A stretch of DNA of 64,000 nt, from assembly GCA_017557665.1 (NCBI GenBank), contig JAFYYI010000002.1:1-64000 (forward strand), in the 5' to 3' direction. The translations under genes and the position numbers were made by a program. Within the stretch, counting starts at the first letter, position 1, and every line of letters starts with the position of its first letter. The stretch comes from Muribaculaceae bacterium (lineage in GTDB: Bacteria > Bacteroidota > Bacteroidia > Bacteroidales > Muribaculaceae). A model generated the notes under the pieces. It saw only the letters and a list, made by a program, of their open reading frames with translations, did not search any database and was not told where the DNA came from. Below, piece by piece: positions 9,361 through 17,874 of this stretch.

Positions 9361-9427
9361 AACAACAGGAACAACACAATAACAACAAGTGAGTTGAATG
9401 AGTTGTTTTAATGTTGTTCCTGTTGTT
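9361..9427. repeat. Long inverted repeat between hydG and hydF
   Basis: A 16-bp perfect inverted repeat (9361-9376 with 9412-9427, core AACAACAGGAACAAC) encloses a second 6-bp pair AACAAC / GTTGTT (9381-9386, 9402-9407). In the hydG-hydF transcript it would form a long nested hairpin. There is no T run on the minus side, so it does not look like a simple terminator. It may stabilise or separate the two messages. Confidence 0.7.
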
Positions 9428-9441
9428 TGTAAATATAAATA

Positions 9442-10857
9442 TTAGAAGTAGAAATCGCGCTGACCAGCGGCTATTTCGTTAATGTGTTGAGCGGCGATTT
9501 CGCGAACGCGTTGGTTCTTAATCTTGAGCAGTTCGCTTTCAATCAGTGCATTACCCTTGGCGACGGTATCCTCGCTGGCGAAGTCCATAAGATACTCCTT
9601 GAGCGTCATCAGTGCGTTAGGCGTACAGATGTCACCGATCTTGCCATCCTTGCACAATGCCATAAAGCGGTCTCCGGTGCGCCCCGAACGGTAGCAGGCA
9701 GTGCAGAAGCTGGGCAGATACCCAATCGACAGCAGCCAGTTGATGACTTCGTCGAGGGTGCGCGTGTCGCTCACGTCAAACTGTGCTGTCTCGTCGTGGC
9801 GCTCGACAGTGGTATAGCCACCCACACTGGTGCGGCTGCCTCCGCTGATCTGAGAAACACCCAGGTCAAGCACTTTAGCACGCACGCTCTGGCTCTCACG
9901 GGTCGAGATAATCATGCCGGTATAGGGTACTGCCAAGCGGATGACAGCAATGATGCGGCAGAAGATTTCATCGGGCAGCACATCGGGGAACTCGTCGAGG
10001 GTGATGTCCTCGGCTGGGCAGATGCGAGGCACACTTATGGTGTGAGGACCCACACCAAACTTAGCCTCCAAGTGTTCGGCATGCATGAGCAGACCCACGA
10101 AATCGTAGCGGTAGGTCGTCAAGCCATACAGAACGCCGATGCCTACATCATCACAACCGCCCATCTGGGCACGGTCCATCGCCTCGGTATGGTAACAGTA
10201 GTTGCTCTTGGGGCCCGTGGGATGCAATGCCTCGTAGTTCTTGCGGTTATAAGTCTCCTGGAACAGGATATAGGTGCCGATGCCAGCAGCCTTGAGTTTC
10301 TCATAGGCCTCAACCTCGGTTGCTGCGATATTCACGTTAAGGCGACGGATTTCTCCATTACCCACCTTAGTGTTATAAATCGTGTGAATCGACTCCAGAA
10401 TGTATTCTAGCGGATTCATCACCGGGTGCTCGCCTGCTTCAAGCGCGATGCGTTTGTGGCCCATCTTGACCAAGGCCTCCACCTCGGCGCGGATTTCATC
10501 CTGGCTGAGTTTTTTGCGAGGGATGGTCTTGTTCATGGCATGGTAGGGGCAATAGACGCACCCGTTGATGCAGTAGTTCGACAAGTACAGTGGTGCGAAC
10601 ATCACGATACGGTTGCCATAGAAGCGTTGTTTCACCTCACGGGCCAATTGTTCGTAGCGCTCAATCAGGTCTGGTTGATCACAATCGAGCAGCACGGCTG
10701 CCTCGCGATGGGTAAGACCCTTGCACTTGGCGGCTTTTTCTATAATCTCCTCTATAAGAGCACGATTACTCTTATTCTTTTCAGCGTAGGCTAGAGTCTC
10801 CAGTATCTCGCTATCGTCGATGAATTCATCGGCATGATTAGACTTGACGTTATACAT
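9442..10857 (-). CDS. hydG: [FeFe]-hydrogenase H-cluster maturase, radical SAM tyrosine lyase HydG
   Basis: HydG cleaves tyrosine with S-adenosylmethionine to make the CO and CN ligands of the H-cluster. The radical-SAM motif is CINGCVYC (Cys96, 100, 103, the CX3CX2C form). The C-terminal auxiliary cluster motif begins CTAC and continues to a Cys near MALCKDG, as in HydG rather than ThiH. I chose the ATG at 10857 (471 aa, family-like). The open frame extends 40 codons further, but that part is a low-quality hydrophobic extension crossing a promoter-like element. hydF lies downstream. hydE is not in this window. Confidence 0.94.
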   Translation of the reverse strand: MYNVKSNHADEFIDDSEILETLAYAEKNKSNRALIEEIIEKAAKCKGLTHREAAVLLDCDQPDLIERYEQLAREVKQRFYGNRIVMFAPLYLSNYCINGCVYCPYHAMNKTIPRKKLSQDEIRAEVEALVKMGHKRIALEAGEHPVMNPLEYILESIHTIYNTKVGNGEIRRLNVNIAATEVEAYEKLKAAGIGTYILFQETYNRKNYEALHPTGPKSNYCYHTEAMDRAQMGGCDDVGIGVLYGLTTYRYDFVGLLMHAEHLEAKFGVGPHTISVPRICPAEDITLDEFPDVLPDEIFCRIIAVIRLAVPYTGMIISTRESQSVRAKVLDLGVSQISGGSRTSVGGYTTVERHDETAQFDVSDTRTLDEVINWLLSIGYLPSFCTACYRSGRTGDRFMALCKDGKIGDICTPNALMTLKEYLMDFASEDTVAKGNALIESELLKIKNQRVREIAAQHINEIAAGQRDFYF

Positions 10858-10890
10858 GATATTACTATAGTTATTAGTTGTTACAATCCG

Positions 10891-10898
10891 CAAAGTTA
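10891..10898 (-). promoter_or_regulatory. Promoter -7 element of hydG
   Basis: On the minus strand this reads TAACTTTG, matching TAnnTTTG. A TTTG at 10923-10926 is a possible -33 element, although the 24-bp spacing is long. It lies about 34 bases upstream of the chosen hydG start and supports that start. Confidence 0.4.
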
Positions 10899-11066
10899 GC
10901 AAAAAAATACGCAAGTTAAGCACAAAAGCAAATTTATTTGAGTTTGTGAAGATGCTGTCAGTTTTATCCAAAATCATTCAAAAGCCATGTGTTCTTATTT
11001 TTTCGATGCTAAAAAAAGATAATAAAACCAAAAATGGCACTAATCTTGCCAAGAAATTCCATGCTC

Positions 11067-11100
11067 TTTGCGCTCAAGTTTGGAGATTTGAGTAATTTTG
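11067..11100 (+). promoter_or_regulatory. Promoter of the lptD-like gene
   Basis: TTTG (11067-11070) and TAATTTTG (11093-11100) are spaced 22 bp apart. The predicted transcription start is only about a dozen bases before the TTG start codon at 11119, so the leader would be very short. Confidence 0.45.
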
Positions 11101-11118
11101 CAGTTTGTATAGCTAATT

Positions 11119-13836
11119 TTGACGACAAGAAGTCTACATATCATTTTGGTTCTGGTCGTGGCGATGACGCTGCTACCAGCCTTGTTGCATGGACAGGAGC
11201 CTGTTAGAGGGTTAGACCTGACCCACGCGGTGGACTCTATCGTCAAGGCGGAGGGCGATTCGCTTGCTCCAGTTACAACTTCGCGACGCGACACCAGCCG
11301 ATTTGTGCGTGAATTTGTGGATTTGGATCACATTGTGGAGTTCAATGCCAAGGATAGTATCATCCTTTATGGCCGCAATCATGCGACAATGTATGGTGGC
11401 AGCAAGATTCTATATGGTGACATCGACATGAGCGCGTCCCAGATCAGCATGGACATGGACAGTAGCCAGGTACATGCCATCGGCGTGCTTGACAGCATCG
11501 GTGATCTCATCGGCAATCCCGTCTTCAAGGACAACAGCGGCGAGTATGAGTCCAAGGAGATGAAATACAATTTCAAGACCAAGCGTGGCTATATCACCGA
11601 CATTGTCACCGAGCAAGGCGAAGGATACCTTACTGGTGGCATTACCAAGAAGACCGAGGACGACTACTATTACATCAAGGACGGACGCTACACTACCTGC
11701 GACGACCATGAACATCCGCACTTCTACTTCCAGCTCACTAAAGCCAAAGTAAAACCCAAAAAGAATGTGGTCACGGGACCGGCCTACATGGTGCTGGAAG
11801 ACTTGCCTCTGCCCATTGCCTTGCCCTTCGGCTTCTTCCCCTTCAGCGAGAAGTATCAGAGCGGTATTCTTGTCCCCACCTTCGGCGAGGACTACAATCG
11901 TGGATTCTATTTGCGCAACGGTGGATATTACCTGGCGCTCAGCGAACATGCCGATCTGGCCCTGACGGGTGAGATTTACACGCGTGGCTCATGGGGTCTG
12001 TCAGCACAGTCGTCCTATGCCAAGCGCTACAAATACTCCGGTTCATTTAGTGTCAACTACTTGACAACGGTAACGGGTGAGAAGGGTGATCCCGATTACA
12101 ACAAGATGCGTAACTTCCAGGTGCTGTGGAACCATTCCCAGAATCAGAAGGCCAACCCCTACATGACATTCTCGGCGAGCGTGAACTTTGCCACGACAGG
12201 CTATGCCCGTAACAGCTTGAACACTTATTACACCAACGCTTTCACCGAGAACACCAAGAGCAGCACCATCAACCTGACTTACAAGATTCCCAACAGCAAG
12301 TGGTCTTTCTCGGCGAATGCCAACATATCACAGCGAACTGCCGACTCGACAATTACCGTTTCATTCCCCAACTTCACGGTCAGCTTGAGTCAAACTGCGC
12401 CTTTCAAGCGCAAGCGTGTTGTAGGTGAAGAGCGATGGTATGAGAAAATCAAAATCAGTTATACTGGAAAATTCCAGAACTCGTTAACTGCCAAGCAGGA
12501 CGAGTTCCTCCACAAGAGTTTGGTCAAGGATTGGCGCAACGGCATGAGCCACACACTTCCTATTCAGGCTACTTTCAACGTGATGAAGTATTTCAACATC
12601 ACGCCATCCATCACCATGAACGACAGGATGTACACCAACAAGATACGTCAGCAATGGGACCCTAACGCAAGTGCAGTTGTCAGGGATACCACCTATGGAT
12701 TCTATAATGTCTTTGACTTCAACTTCTCTGTCTCGCTCAGTACCAAGGTGTATGGATTTTTCAAGCCTCTGAAGTTCCTGGGCAAGTTCAGTGAAAAGTT
12801 GCAGATGGTGCGACATGTGATGACTCCTATGATATCTTTCTCGGCTGCACCCGACTTCGGGGCCCCCTTCTGGGGATACTATGGCAACTATGACAGGATC
12901 GATAGGAATGGAACCGTCACCCCTGTCAGATACAGTTATTTCCAGCACGGCATGTACGGAGGTGGCCCAAACGGCAAGTCCGGTACCTTGACATTCAACA
13001 TATCCAACAACTTGGAGGCTAAGGTGAAAAGCGAGAATGACAGCACAGGGTTCAAGAAGATATCATTGATTGAGAATTTAACGCTCTCACAATCTTGTAA
13101 CTTGGCTGCCGACTCAATGAAGTGGAGCAACCTCAACACCAGCATCATGTTGCGCCTTGTCAAGGGATTCAACCTCAACCTAAGTGCCACGTGGGACGTT
13201 TATAAGTATGCCCTTAACGAGAATGGAGCCCCGGTGCGCATCAACAAGTTACGACTGTTCAACGGTGGTGGCTGGGGCCGATTGGCCAGTACCGGCACCT
13301 CATTCTCTTACACGTTCAACAACGATACATTCAGGCGTAAGAAGAACAGCAAGCAAGAAAACCAACAGTCCCAAAACAACATCAGGAGGGAGGAGAACAA
13401 TAACGGCGAAGAAGATGAAGAGGGTAAAACAGGACCGACTACCGACCTGGAACTCATTGACGGCTACGCCAAGTGGGATTGTCCGTGGAGTTTGACCGTC
13501 AACTACTCATTGTCCTACGGGTATGGCCAGTTCAATTATAAAAAGCTGGAATACAACGGCAAGTGGACCCAGAATCTAAGCTTTAATGCCACCATTCGTC
13601 CAACGCGCAACTGGTCCATATCGGCCTCGGCAAGCTACAATTTCGACACCCATAAGATAGCCTACATGAACTGCAATATCTCTCGACAGATGCACTGTTT
13701 CGAGATGAGCGCCAGCTTCGTGCCTGTCGGACCCTACAAGAGCTATAACTTCCACATCGCTGTCAAGTCTTCTATTCTGCAGGATGTGAAGTATGACAAA
13801 CATTCCAGCTTTAATAATGGCGTCACTTGGTATTAA
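11119..13836 (+). CDS. LptD/OstA-like LPS-assembly outer-membrane protein
   Basis: A large (905 aa) predicted outer-membrane protein of the LptD type, which inserts lipopolysaccharide into the outer leaflet. It has a signal peptide (hydrophobic 7-23, cleavage near HGQ). An OstA-like N-terminal beta-jellyroll region has repeated short motifs such as DIDMSASQISMDMDSSQVHA. A beta-barrel with alternating aromatic strands fills the rest. The segment LPLPIALPFGFFPF fits the plug-to-barrel junction of this family. The only usable start is TTG, because a stop lies three codons upstream and the first internal ATG cuts the signal peptide. Residues 741-773 are a charged, Asn/Gln/Glu-rich insert, probably an exposed loop. 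The next gene overlaps its 3' end. LptD orthology is likely but not proven. Confidence 0.8.
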   Translation: MTTRSLHIILVLVVAMTLLPALLHGQEPVRGLDLTHAVDSIVKAEGDSLAPVTTSRRDTSRFVREFVDLDHIVEFNAKDSIILYGRNHATMYGGSKILYGDIDMSASQISMDMDSSQVHAIGVLDSIGDLIGNPVFKDNSGEYESKEMKYNFKTKRGYITDIVTEQGEGYLTGGITKKTEDDYYYIKDGRYTTCDDHEHPHFYFQLTKAKVKPKKNVVTGPAYMVLEDLPLPIALPFGFFPFSEKYQSGILVPTFGEDYNRGFYLRNGGYYLALSEHADLALTGEIYTRGSWGLSAQSSYAKRYKYSGSFSVNYLTTVTGEKGDPDYNKMRNFQVLWNHSQNQKANPYMTFSASVNFATTGYARNSLNTYYTNAFTENTKSSTINLTYKIPNSKWSFSANANISQRTADSTITVSFPNFTVSLSQTAPFKRKRVVGEERWYEKIKISYTGKFQNSLTAKQDEFLHKSLVKDWRNGMSHTLPIQATFNVMKYFNITPSITMNDRMYTNKIRQQWDPNASAVVRDTTYGFYNVFDFNFSVSLSTKVYGFFKPLKFLGKFSEKLQMVRHVMTPMISFSAAPDFGAPFWGYYGNYDRIDRNGTVTPVRYSYFQHGMYGGGPNGKSGTLTFNISNNLEAKVKSENDSTGFKKISLIENLTLSQSCNLAADSMKWSNLNTSIMLRLVKGFNLNLSATWDVYKYALNENGAPVRINKLRLFNGGGWGRLASTGTSFSYTFNNDTFRRKKNSKQENQQSQNNIRREENNNGEEDEEGKTGPTTDLELIDGYAKWDCPWSLTVNYSLSYGYGQFNYKKLEYNGKWTQNLSFNATIRPTRNWSISASASYNFDTHKIAYMNCNISRQMHCFEMSASFVPVGPYKSYNFHIAVKSSILQDVKYDKHSSFNNGVTWY

Positions 13837-14476
13837 ACAAGCGTTCCTGTGCATCTTGATGTTACTCGGTGTGGCCTTGCCGATGAGAGCTCAGGAAATG
13901 AATTTCCTCTATGATGGAGATCTGCTCTTCTGCTGTACCGACACTGCCAATGCCATTACCGATGTCACCACTGGCGTTGAAGGCCTTAGCATTGACCACG
14001 TGGCTGTGGTTTACCGTGTTGCCGACGAAGATGAATCGTTATATGTCATCGAGGCTGTGAAGCCCGTTGTCAAGATAACTCCCATTGACACGTTCATGTA
14101 TGAGAACCCTCGCCTGCTGGTGGCCAGAGTGAATGTGGATGTTGATATCAAAGAATCTGTCAAGCGCTGTCTTGAGATGGTGGGTAAGCCTTACGATGAC
14201 CTGTATCTGCCAGGAGACAGCGCCATCTATTGCAGCGAATTGGTGCAACTCAATTTCGTCAACCATCAGGGAATCCTGGTCTTCAATCCTGTCCCCATGT
14301 CTTTCCACGATGCCACGGGTGAAATCACCCAGTACTGGCAAGAGTTTTATCGGGGTAGGGGGATGACAGTCCCTGAAGGCGCTCCTGGCACTAATCCGGG
14401 GGAATTGTCCCGTCGTCAGCAACTCACGATTATAGGCTCACTGACCAAGAATGAACTGGATTTCAAATCTCCTTGA
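13817..14476 (+). CDS. Secreted YiiX/YebB-like NlpC/P60-type cysteine hydrolase
   Basis: A small (219 aa) exported protein with a signal peptide ending near RAQ. It shows the permuted papain-like pattern of YiiX-type NlpC/P60 proteins: GDLLFC, then a catalytic-type His in IDHVAVV (His61), and later Cys139 in YCSELV. Family members are thought to hydrolyse amide or ester bonds in peptidoglycan or lipids; the substrate here is unknown. I prefer the ATG at 13817, which gives a good signal peptide, over the ATG at 13793. Either way the gene overlaps the end of the LptD-like gene, so the two are probably translated from one message. Confidence 0.75.
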   Translation: MASLGIKQAFLCILMLLGVALPMRAQEMNFLYDGDLLFCCTDTANAITDVTTGVEGLSIDHVAVVYRVADEDESLYVIEAVKPVVKITPIDTFMYENPRLLVARVNVDVDIKESVKRCLEMVGKPYDDLYLPGDSAIYCSELVQLNFVNHQGILVFNPVPMSFHDATGEITQYWQEFYRGRGMTVPEGAPGTNPGELSRRQQLTIIGSLTKNELDFKSP

Positions 14477-14573
14477 GTGACATTAATATTCACGATAGAA
14501 CCCTAAAACACTAGAGCGCCAGAAAAAGTAGAAAAAACTGACAATTGAAAACCAACAACTGAAAACTTTTTAC

Positions 14574-14581
14574 TATCTTTG
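14574..14581 (+). promoter_or_regulatory. Promoter -7 element for the LysE-type gene
   Basis: TATCTTTG matches TAnnTTTG and lies 28 bases before the TTG start codon. No good -33 element is visible. Confidence 0.4.
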
Positions 14582-14609
14582 TAGATTGTTAACTGAATAA
14601 CCTCCAGCA

Positions 14610-15266
14610 TTGGGTACTATCATATCCATATTAATTGGTTGTGTGTCAATAGGCATTATCCTGTCGGCACCCATGGGACCTATTGGTATCCTGTGCATTC
14701 AGCGTACGCTCAACAAGGGACGCAGGTCGGGTTTCTTTACCGGCGTTGGAGCTGCTGTCAGTGATTTGTTCTACTGTCTGCTCGTGGGCTTGGGCATCTC
14801 ACTGGTCACTGATTTCATCGCTGACCATGTCAATTTCCTGCAAATTGTGGGCAGTGTCATCCTGATTGTCTATGCCCTTTACATGATTTTCCATAACCCG
14901 GTAAGCCAGATTAAGGAGAATCTGGACCAACGTGACGACCGCTGGCGCGATACTGTCACGGGTTTCCTTTTCACCTTGAGCAACCCGCTCATCATGTTCC
15001 TGATTATCCCCCTGTTCGCACGTTTCAGCTTTCCCTTGCCGGAATATAAGTTCTACCACATTATCTTCGGTTACTTGTCCATAGTGCTTGGAGCACTGAT
15101 TTGGTGGTCGGTCATCACTTTCTTTGTCGACAAGGTGCGCACCCACTTCAACATCCGCTCCATGTGGCTCATCAACCGCATCATAGGCATCATCATTATC
15201 ATCCTCTCCTGTTACGGCCTGGCCACCGGCATTATCGCCTACCTCCAGCAACTCCACATCATCTGA
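14610..15266 (+). CDS. LysE-family amino-acid exporter
   Basis: A 218-aa inner-membrane protein with about six hydrophobic segments. It opens with the LysE/RhtB pattern: a first membrane helix ending in APMGPIGILCIQRTLN, then a GFFTGVGAAVSD segment. The family exports amino acids or related metabolites; the substrate cannot be read from sequence. The start is TTG (14610), which begins the first helix; no in-frame ATG precedes it. It converges on buk, with a shared hairpin between them. Confidence 0.8.
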   Translation: MGTIISILIGCVSIGIILSAPMGPIGILCIQRTLNKGRRSGFFTGVGAAVSDLFYCLLVGLGISLVTDFIADHVNFLQIVGSVILIVYALYMIFHNPVSQIKENLDQRDDRWRDTVTGFLFTLSNPLIMFLIIPLFARFSFPLPEYKFYHIIFGYLSIVLGALIWWSVITFFVDKVRTHFNIRSMWLINRIIGIIIIILSCYGLATGIIAYLQQLHII

Positions 15267-15293
15267 TATCTTTATTCTCTAACATATTCATAT

Positions 15294-15327
15294 AATGAGG
15301 GACAACACGGTCGTGTTGCCCCTCATT
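15294..15327. terminator. Shared hairpin between convergent lysE-type gene and buk
   Basis: A 16-base arm (15294-15309) pairs with 15312-15327 apart from one A-C mismatch, with a GGTC loop. It sits between two convergent genes. Neither side has a strong T run, so bidirectional termination is probable rather than certain. Confidence 0.6.
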
Positions 15328-15348
15328 AATGATAACTGTCTTGGATGA

Positions 15349-16404
15349 TTAGTACGTCTTAACTTCGACTTCCTCCTTGAGGGCTGCAGCGGCGTTGGCT
15401 GCCAAGGCCGACATTTCGTCCTCACCGGGATAGATGTGCACGGGAGCCATCCAGCCGATACGCTTCTTCAGTTCCTCGGTCATGTAGTTCCAATAGGCGA
15501 TACCGCCGGTGATGATGATGGCATCGATCTTGCCGCACAACACAGCACCCTTCTCGGCAATAGCCTTTGCAATATGGTAGATCATCGCATTGATGACGAG
15601 TTTAGCATTCTCGTCACCTGCATTCATGCGTTTCTCGGCCTCAATCATGTCGGTGGTCCCCAAGTGTGCGAACACGCCACCCTTACCGGATATCATCTTA
15701 AGGATTTCTTCTTTGGTATACTCACCGCTGAAGCACAAGTCGACGAGGTCACGGGCAGGAAGACTACCGGCACGCTCAGGTGAGAACGGACCTTCACCGT
15801 CCAAGGCGTTATTCACATCAACAGCACGGCCATGATCGTGAGCAGCTACCGAGATGCCACCACCCAGGTGAGCGACGATGAGGTTCAAATCCTCGTAGTT
15901 CTTACCGTTTTCCTTGGCAAAGCGACGTGCGATGGCGCGCTGGTTCAATGCGTGCCAGATGCTTTGACGCTTGAACATGGGCAGGCCGCACACGCGGGCA
16001 TAGTCGTTCAACTCGTCGGTCACAACGGGGTCAGCGATGTAGCAAGGGCAGCCAAGACCCTTTGCAATCTCACGGGCAATGACGCAGCCCAGGTCACAAG
16101 CGTGCTGATGCTCGCTGGCATAGGTGGCCTGAATCATGTTTTCGTTCACTGCATACACACCACCGGGAATGGGCTTGGTCAAGCCACCACGGGCCACCAC
16201 TGCATCAAACTCGACAGGAATGCCTGCTTTTTCCAGTTCACCCAGAATCATCTTGCGACGGAAGTCAAACTGGTCGATAACCTTGGCATACGGAGCGAGC
16301 TCTTCGGCTGCATGGCGGATAACTTTAATGAGGCGGGGTTCGCCATCTTCAACGACTGCCATCTTGGTGGAAGTGGAACCCGGATTGATGACTAATATTT
16401 TCAT
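15349..16404 (-). CDS. buk: Butyrate kinase
   Basis: An acetokinase-family enzyme (351 aa) converting butyryl-phosphate and ADP to butyrate and ATP, or the same reaction with branched-chain acyl groups. The N-terminal phosphate-binding segment INPGSTSTK (6-14), the AHLGGGIS motif and a later ITGGIAYW stretch are typical of Buk and distinguish it from AckA. It follows ptb on the same strand after 97 bases, forming the usual ptb-buk pair. The AT-rich gap between them shows no clear promoter. Confidence 0.92.
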   Translation of the reverse strand: MKILVINPGSTSTKMAVVEDGEPRLIKVIRHAAEELAPYAKVIDQFDFRRKMILGELEKAGIPVEFDAVVARGGLTKPIPGGVYAVNENMIQATYASEHQHACDLGCVIAREIAKGLGCPCYIADPVVTDELNDYARVCGLPMFKRQSIWHALNQRAIARRFAKENGKNYEDLNLIVAHLGGGISVAAHDHGRAVDVNNALDGEGPFSPERAGSLPARDLVDLCFSGEYTKEEILKMISGKGGVFAHLGTTDMIEAEKRMNAGDENAKLVINAMIYHIAKAIAEKGAVLCGKIDAIIITGGIAYWNYMTEELKKRIGWMAPVHIYPGEDEMSALAANAAAALKEEVEVKTY

Positions 16405-16501
16405 TGTATTATATTAATAAAGTATTATGTTATTTTTAATGTATTAAATCTTAAGAATTGCGCGTATAAAACATCTCAGATAGCGTCATTTATAGTCGCT
16501 T

Positions 16502-17413
16502 TTACTCAGCAGCCATGGTGGCTACTGCCAAACTATAGAATTTGGACTGAGCGCTGTCGGCACGTGAGGGAACCACGGCAGGACACTTGGCACCCAGCAG
16601 CAAGCCTGCGGTGCTGGCACCGGCAAACAGCGTGATTGCCTTATAGAAAACATTACCGGCCTCGATGTCGGGCATGATGAGCACATCACTGTCGCCCTGC
16701 AGGGGAGAGGTCAGGCCTTTGGCTTCCATGGCATGCATGCTGCAAGCGCACTTGGCATCCAGAGGTCCGTCAACGATGCATTTGCCGAGCTCGCCGTTCT
16801 TAGCCATCTCAATGATTACGGGATAGTCCTCGGTGAACGGGAAGTGCTTGCCATTGACTTTCTCGGTGCAGTGGATAAGGGCAACCTTAGGCTCCTCGAC
16901 ACCAAAGTTGCGTGCCACGTTGGACATGTATTTCACCATCTCCACACGCTGTGCCTGGTTGGGATAGGGAATCACTGCCGCATCGGTGAAGATAAGGAAT
17001 TTGTGGTAAGAGGGGATTGATGCCACGGCAGCGTGGGTCAGCACGTTACCCTTGGGCAGAATACCCGTTTCCTTGTTCAGGACAGCACGCAGCAGGTTAT
17101 CGGTGTTGATAAGACCTTTCATCAGCACGTCGGCCTTGTCTTCACGCACGAGAGCGACAGCCTTGGCAGCAGCGTCATCGGCGTCGGTGGCGTCAACAAA
17201 ACTCATGCTGGCAGCAAAAGGCTTCAAGGCCTCATTGGCTTTGAGCTTTTCTTCACAACCCACAAAGATGGCTTCGATAAAACCAGCTTCGAGTGCCTGA
17301 GCACAAGCGGCAGGGGTTTTCTCATCAGCGGCCCAAACGACGGCCACACGTTTCTTCACATTGTTCTCTTTGAGATGAGCAAGTAACTCATCAAAATTCT
17401 TAATGGTATTCAT
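16502..17413 (-). CDS. ptb: Phosphate butyryltransferase
   Basis: A 303-aa member of the phosphate acetyl/butyryltransferase family that converts butyryl-CoA (or another short acyl-CoA) and phosphate to the acyl-phosphate. The GLINTDNLLRAVLNKETG region, ALIHCTEKVN and the C-terminal LLGAKCPAVVPSRADS segment fit Ptb. Its length is typical of Ptb and shorter than many Pta. It is transcribed ahead of buk, so the pair makes ATP from an acyl-CoA. No butyryl-CoA synthesis genes lie nearby, so butyrate and isobutyrate/isovalerate both remain possible. Confidence 0.9.
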   Translation of the reverse strand: MNTIKNFDELLAHLKENNVKKRVAVVWAADEKTPAACAQALEAGFIEAIFVGCEEKLKANEALKPFAASMSFVDATDADDAAAKAVALVREDKADVLMKGLINTDNLLRAVLNKETGILPKGNVLTHAAVASIPSYHKFLIFTDAAVIPYPNQAQRVEMVKYMSNVARNFGVEEPKVALIHCTEKVNGKHFPFTEDYPVIIEMAKNGELGKCIVDGPLDAKCACSMHAMEAKGLTSPLQGDSDVLIMPDIEAGNVFYKAITLFAGASTAGLLLGAKCPAVVPSRADSAQSKFYSLAVATMAAE

Positions 17414-17451
17414 TAATGTTTAGTATAAAGAAGTTAATGGTTTTGAATGCC

Positions 17452-17484
17452 CAAAATTACTACTTTTTCGCAACATACCACAAT
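17452..17484 (-). promoter_or_regulatory. Promoter of ptb-buk
   Basis: Minus-strand TAATTTTG (17452-17459) and ATTG (17481-17484) are spaced 21 bp apart, about 40 bases upstream of ptb. The tatA promoter lies just beyond on the other strand. Confidence 0.45.
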
Positions 17485-17512
17485 TTTTTTTCAACAACTT
17501 AAAAAAAATGAC

Positions 17513-17520
17513 TACATTTG
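17513..17520 (+). promoter_or_regulatory. Promoter -7 element upstream of tatA
   Basis: TACATTTG matches TAnnTTTG. It lies about 100 bases before tatA, so the leader would be fairly long. No clear -33 element is seen. Confidence 0.35.
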
Positions 17521-17619
17521 CATAATCTTGGTAATGCCTGTGCAGTAGATTACATGATTTCGTTGTCCCAGACATATCCAAGGAATACTTTAGAACTCAA
17601 TATTTAATGCGCTATAATT

Positions 17620-17862
17620 ATGATACTTAACGGATTATTGGCTATCTTTAACCTGGGTCCAGGTGAGCTGATCGCAATCGTTCTCATTGTGTTGCTGCTC
17701 TTCGGCGGCAGGAAAATACCTGAACTCATGCGCGGCTTGGGAAAAGGCGTTAAGAGTTTCAAGCAAGGGATGAACGAGGTCGAGGATGAATTGAAGAAAC
17801 CCCTTGAAGAACTCGACGAGAAAGACAAGCCCGGAGCTCGTCCCGATAACCCAATCAGCTGA
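17620..17862 (+). CDS. tatA: Twin-arginine translocase subunit TatA/E
   Basis: An 80-aa protein with an N-terminal membrane segment preceded by GPGEL, then LLFGGRKIPELMRGLGKG and an amphipathic helix, and a charged tail. This is the TatA/E pattern. TatA forms the pore that moves folded Tat substrates across the inner membrane. tatC follows after 12 bases. No tatB is present, as in minimal TatAC systems. Confidence 0.93.
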   Translation: MILNGLLAIFNLGPGELIAIVLIVLLLFGGRKIPELMRGLGKGVKSFKQGMNEVEDELKKPLEELDEKDKPGARPDNPIS

Positions 17863-17874
17863 TTAACACTAGTA

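Noticed and set aside
9484..10410. 308-aa open frame antisense to hydG
   Set aside because: It mirrors a well-supported radical-SAM gene and has no domain of its own.
14477..14500. GTGA...TCAC pattern after the YiiX-like gene as a CRP-type site
   Set aside because: The half-sites are separated by nine bases rather than six, and the site lies far from a promoter.
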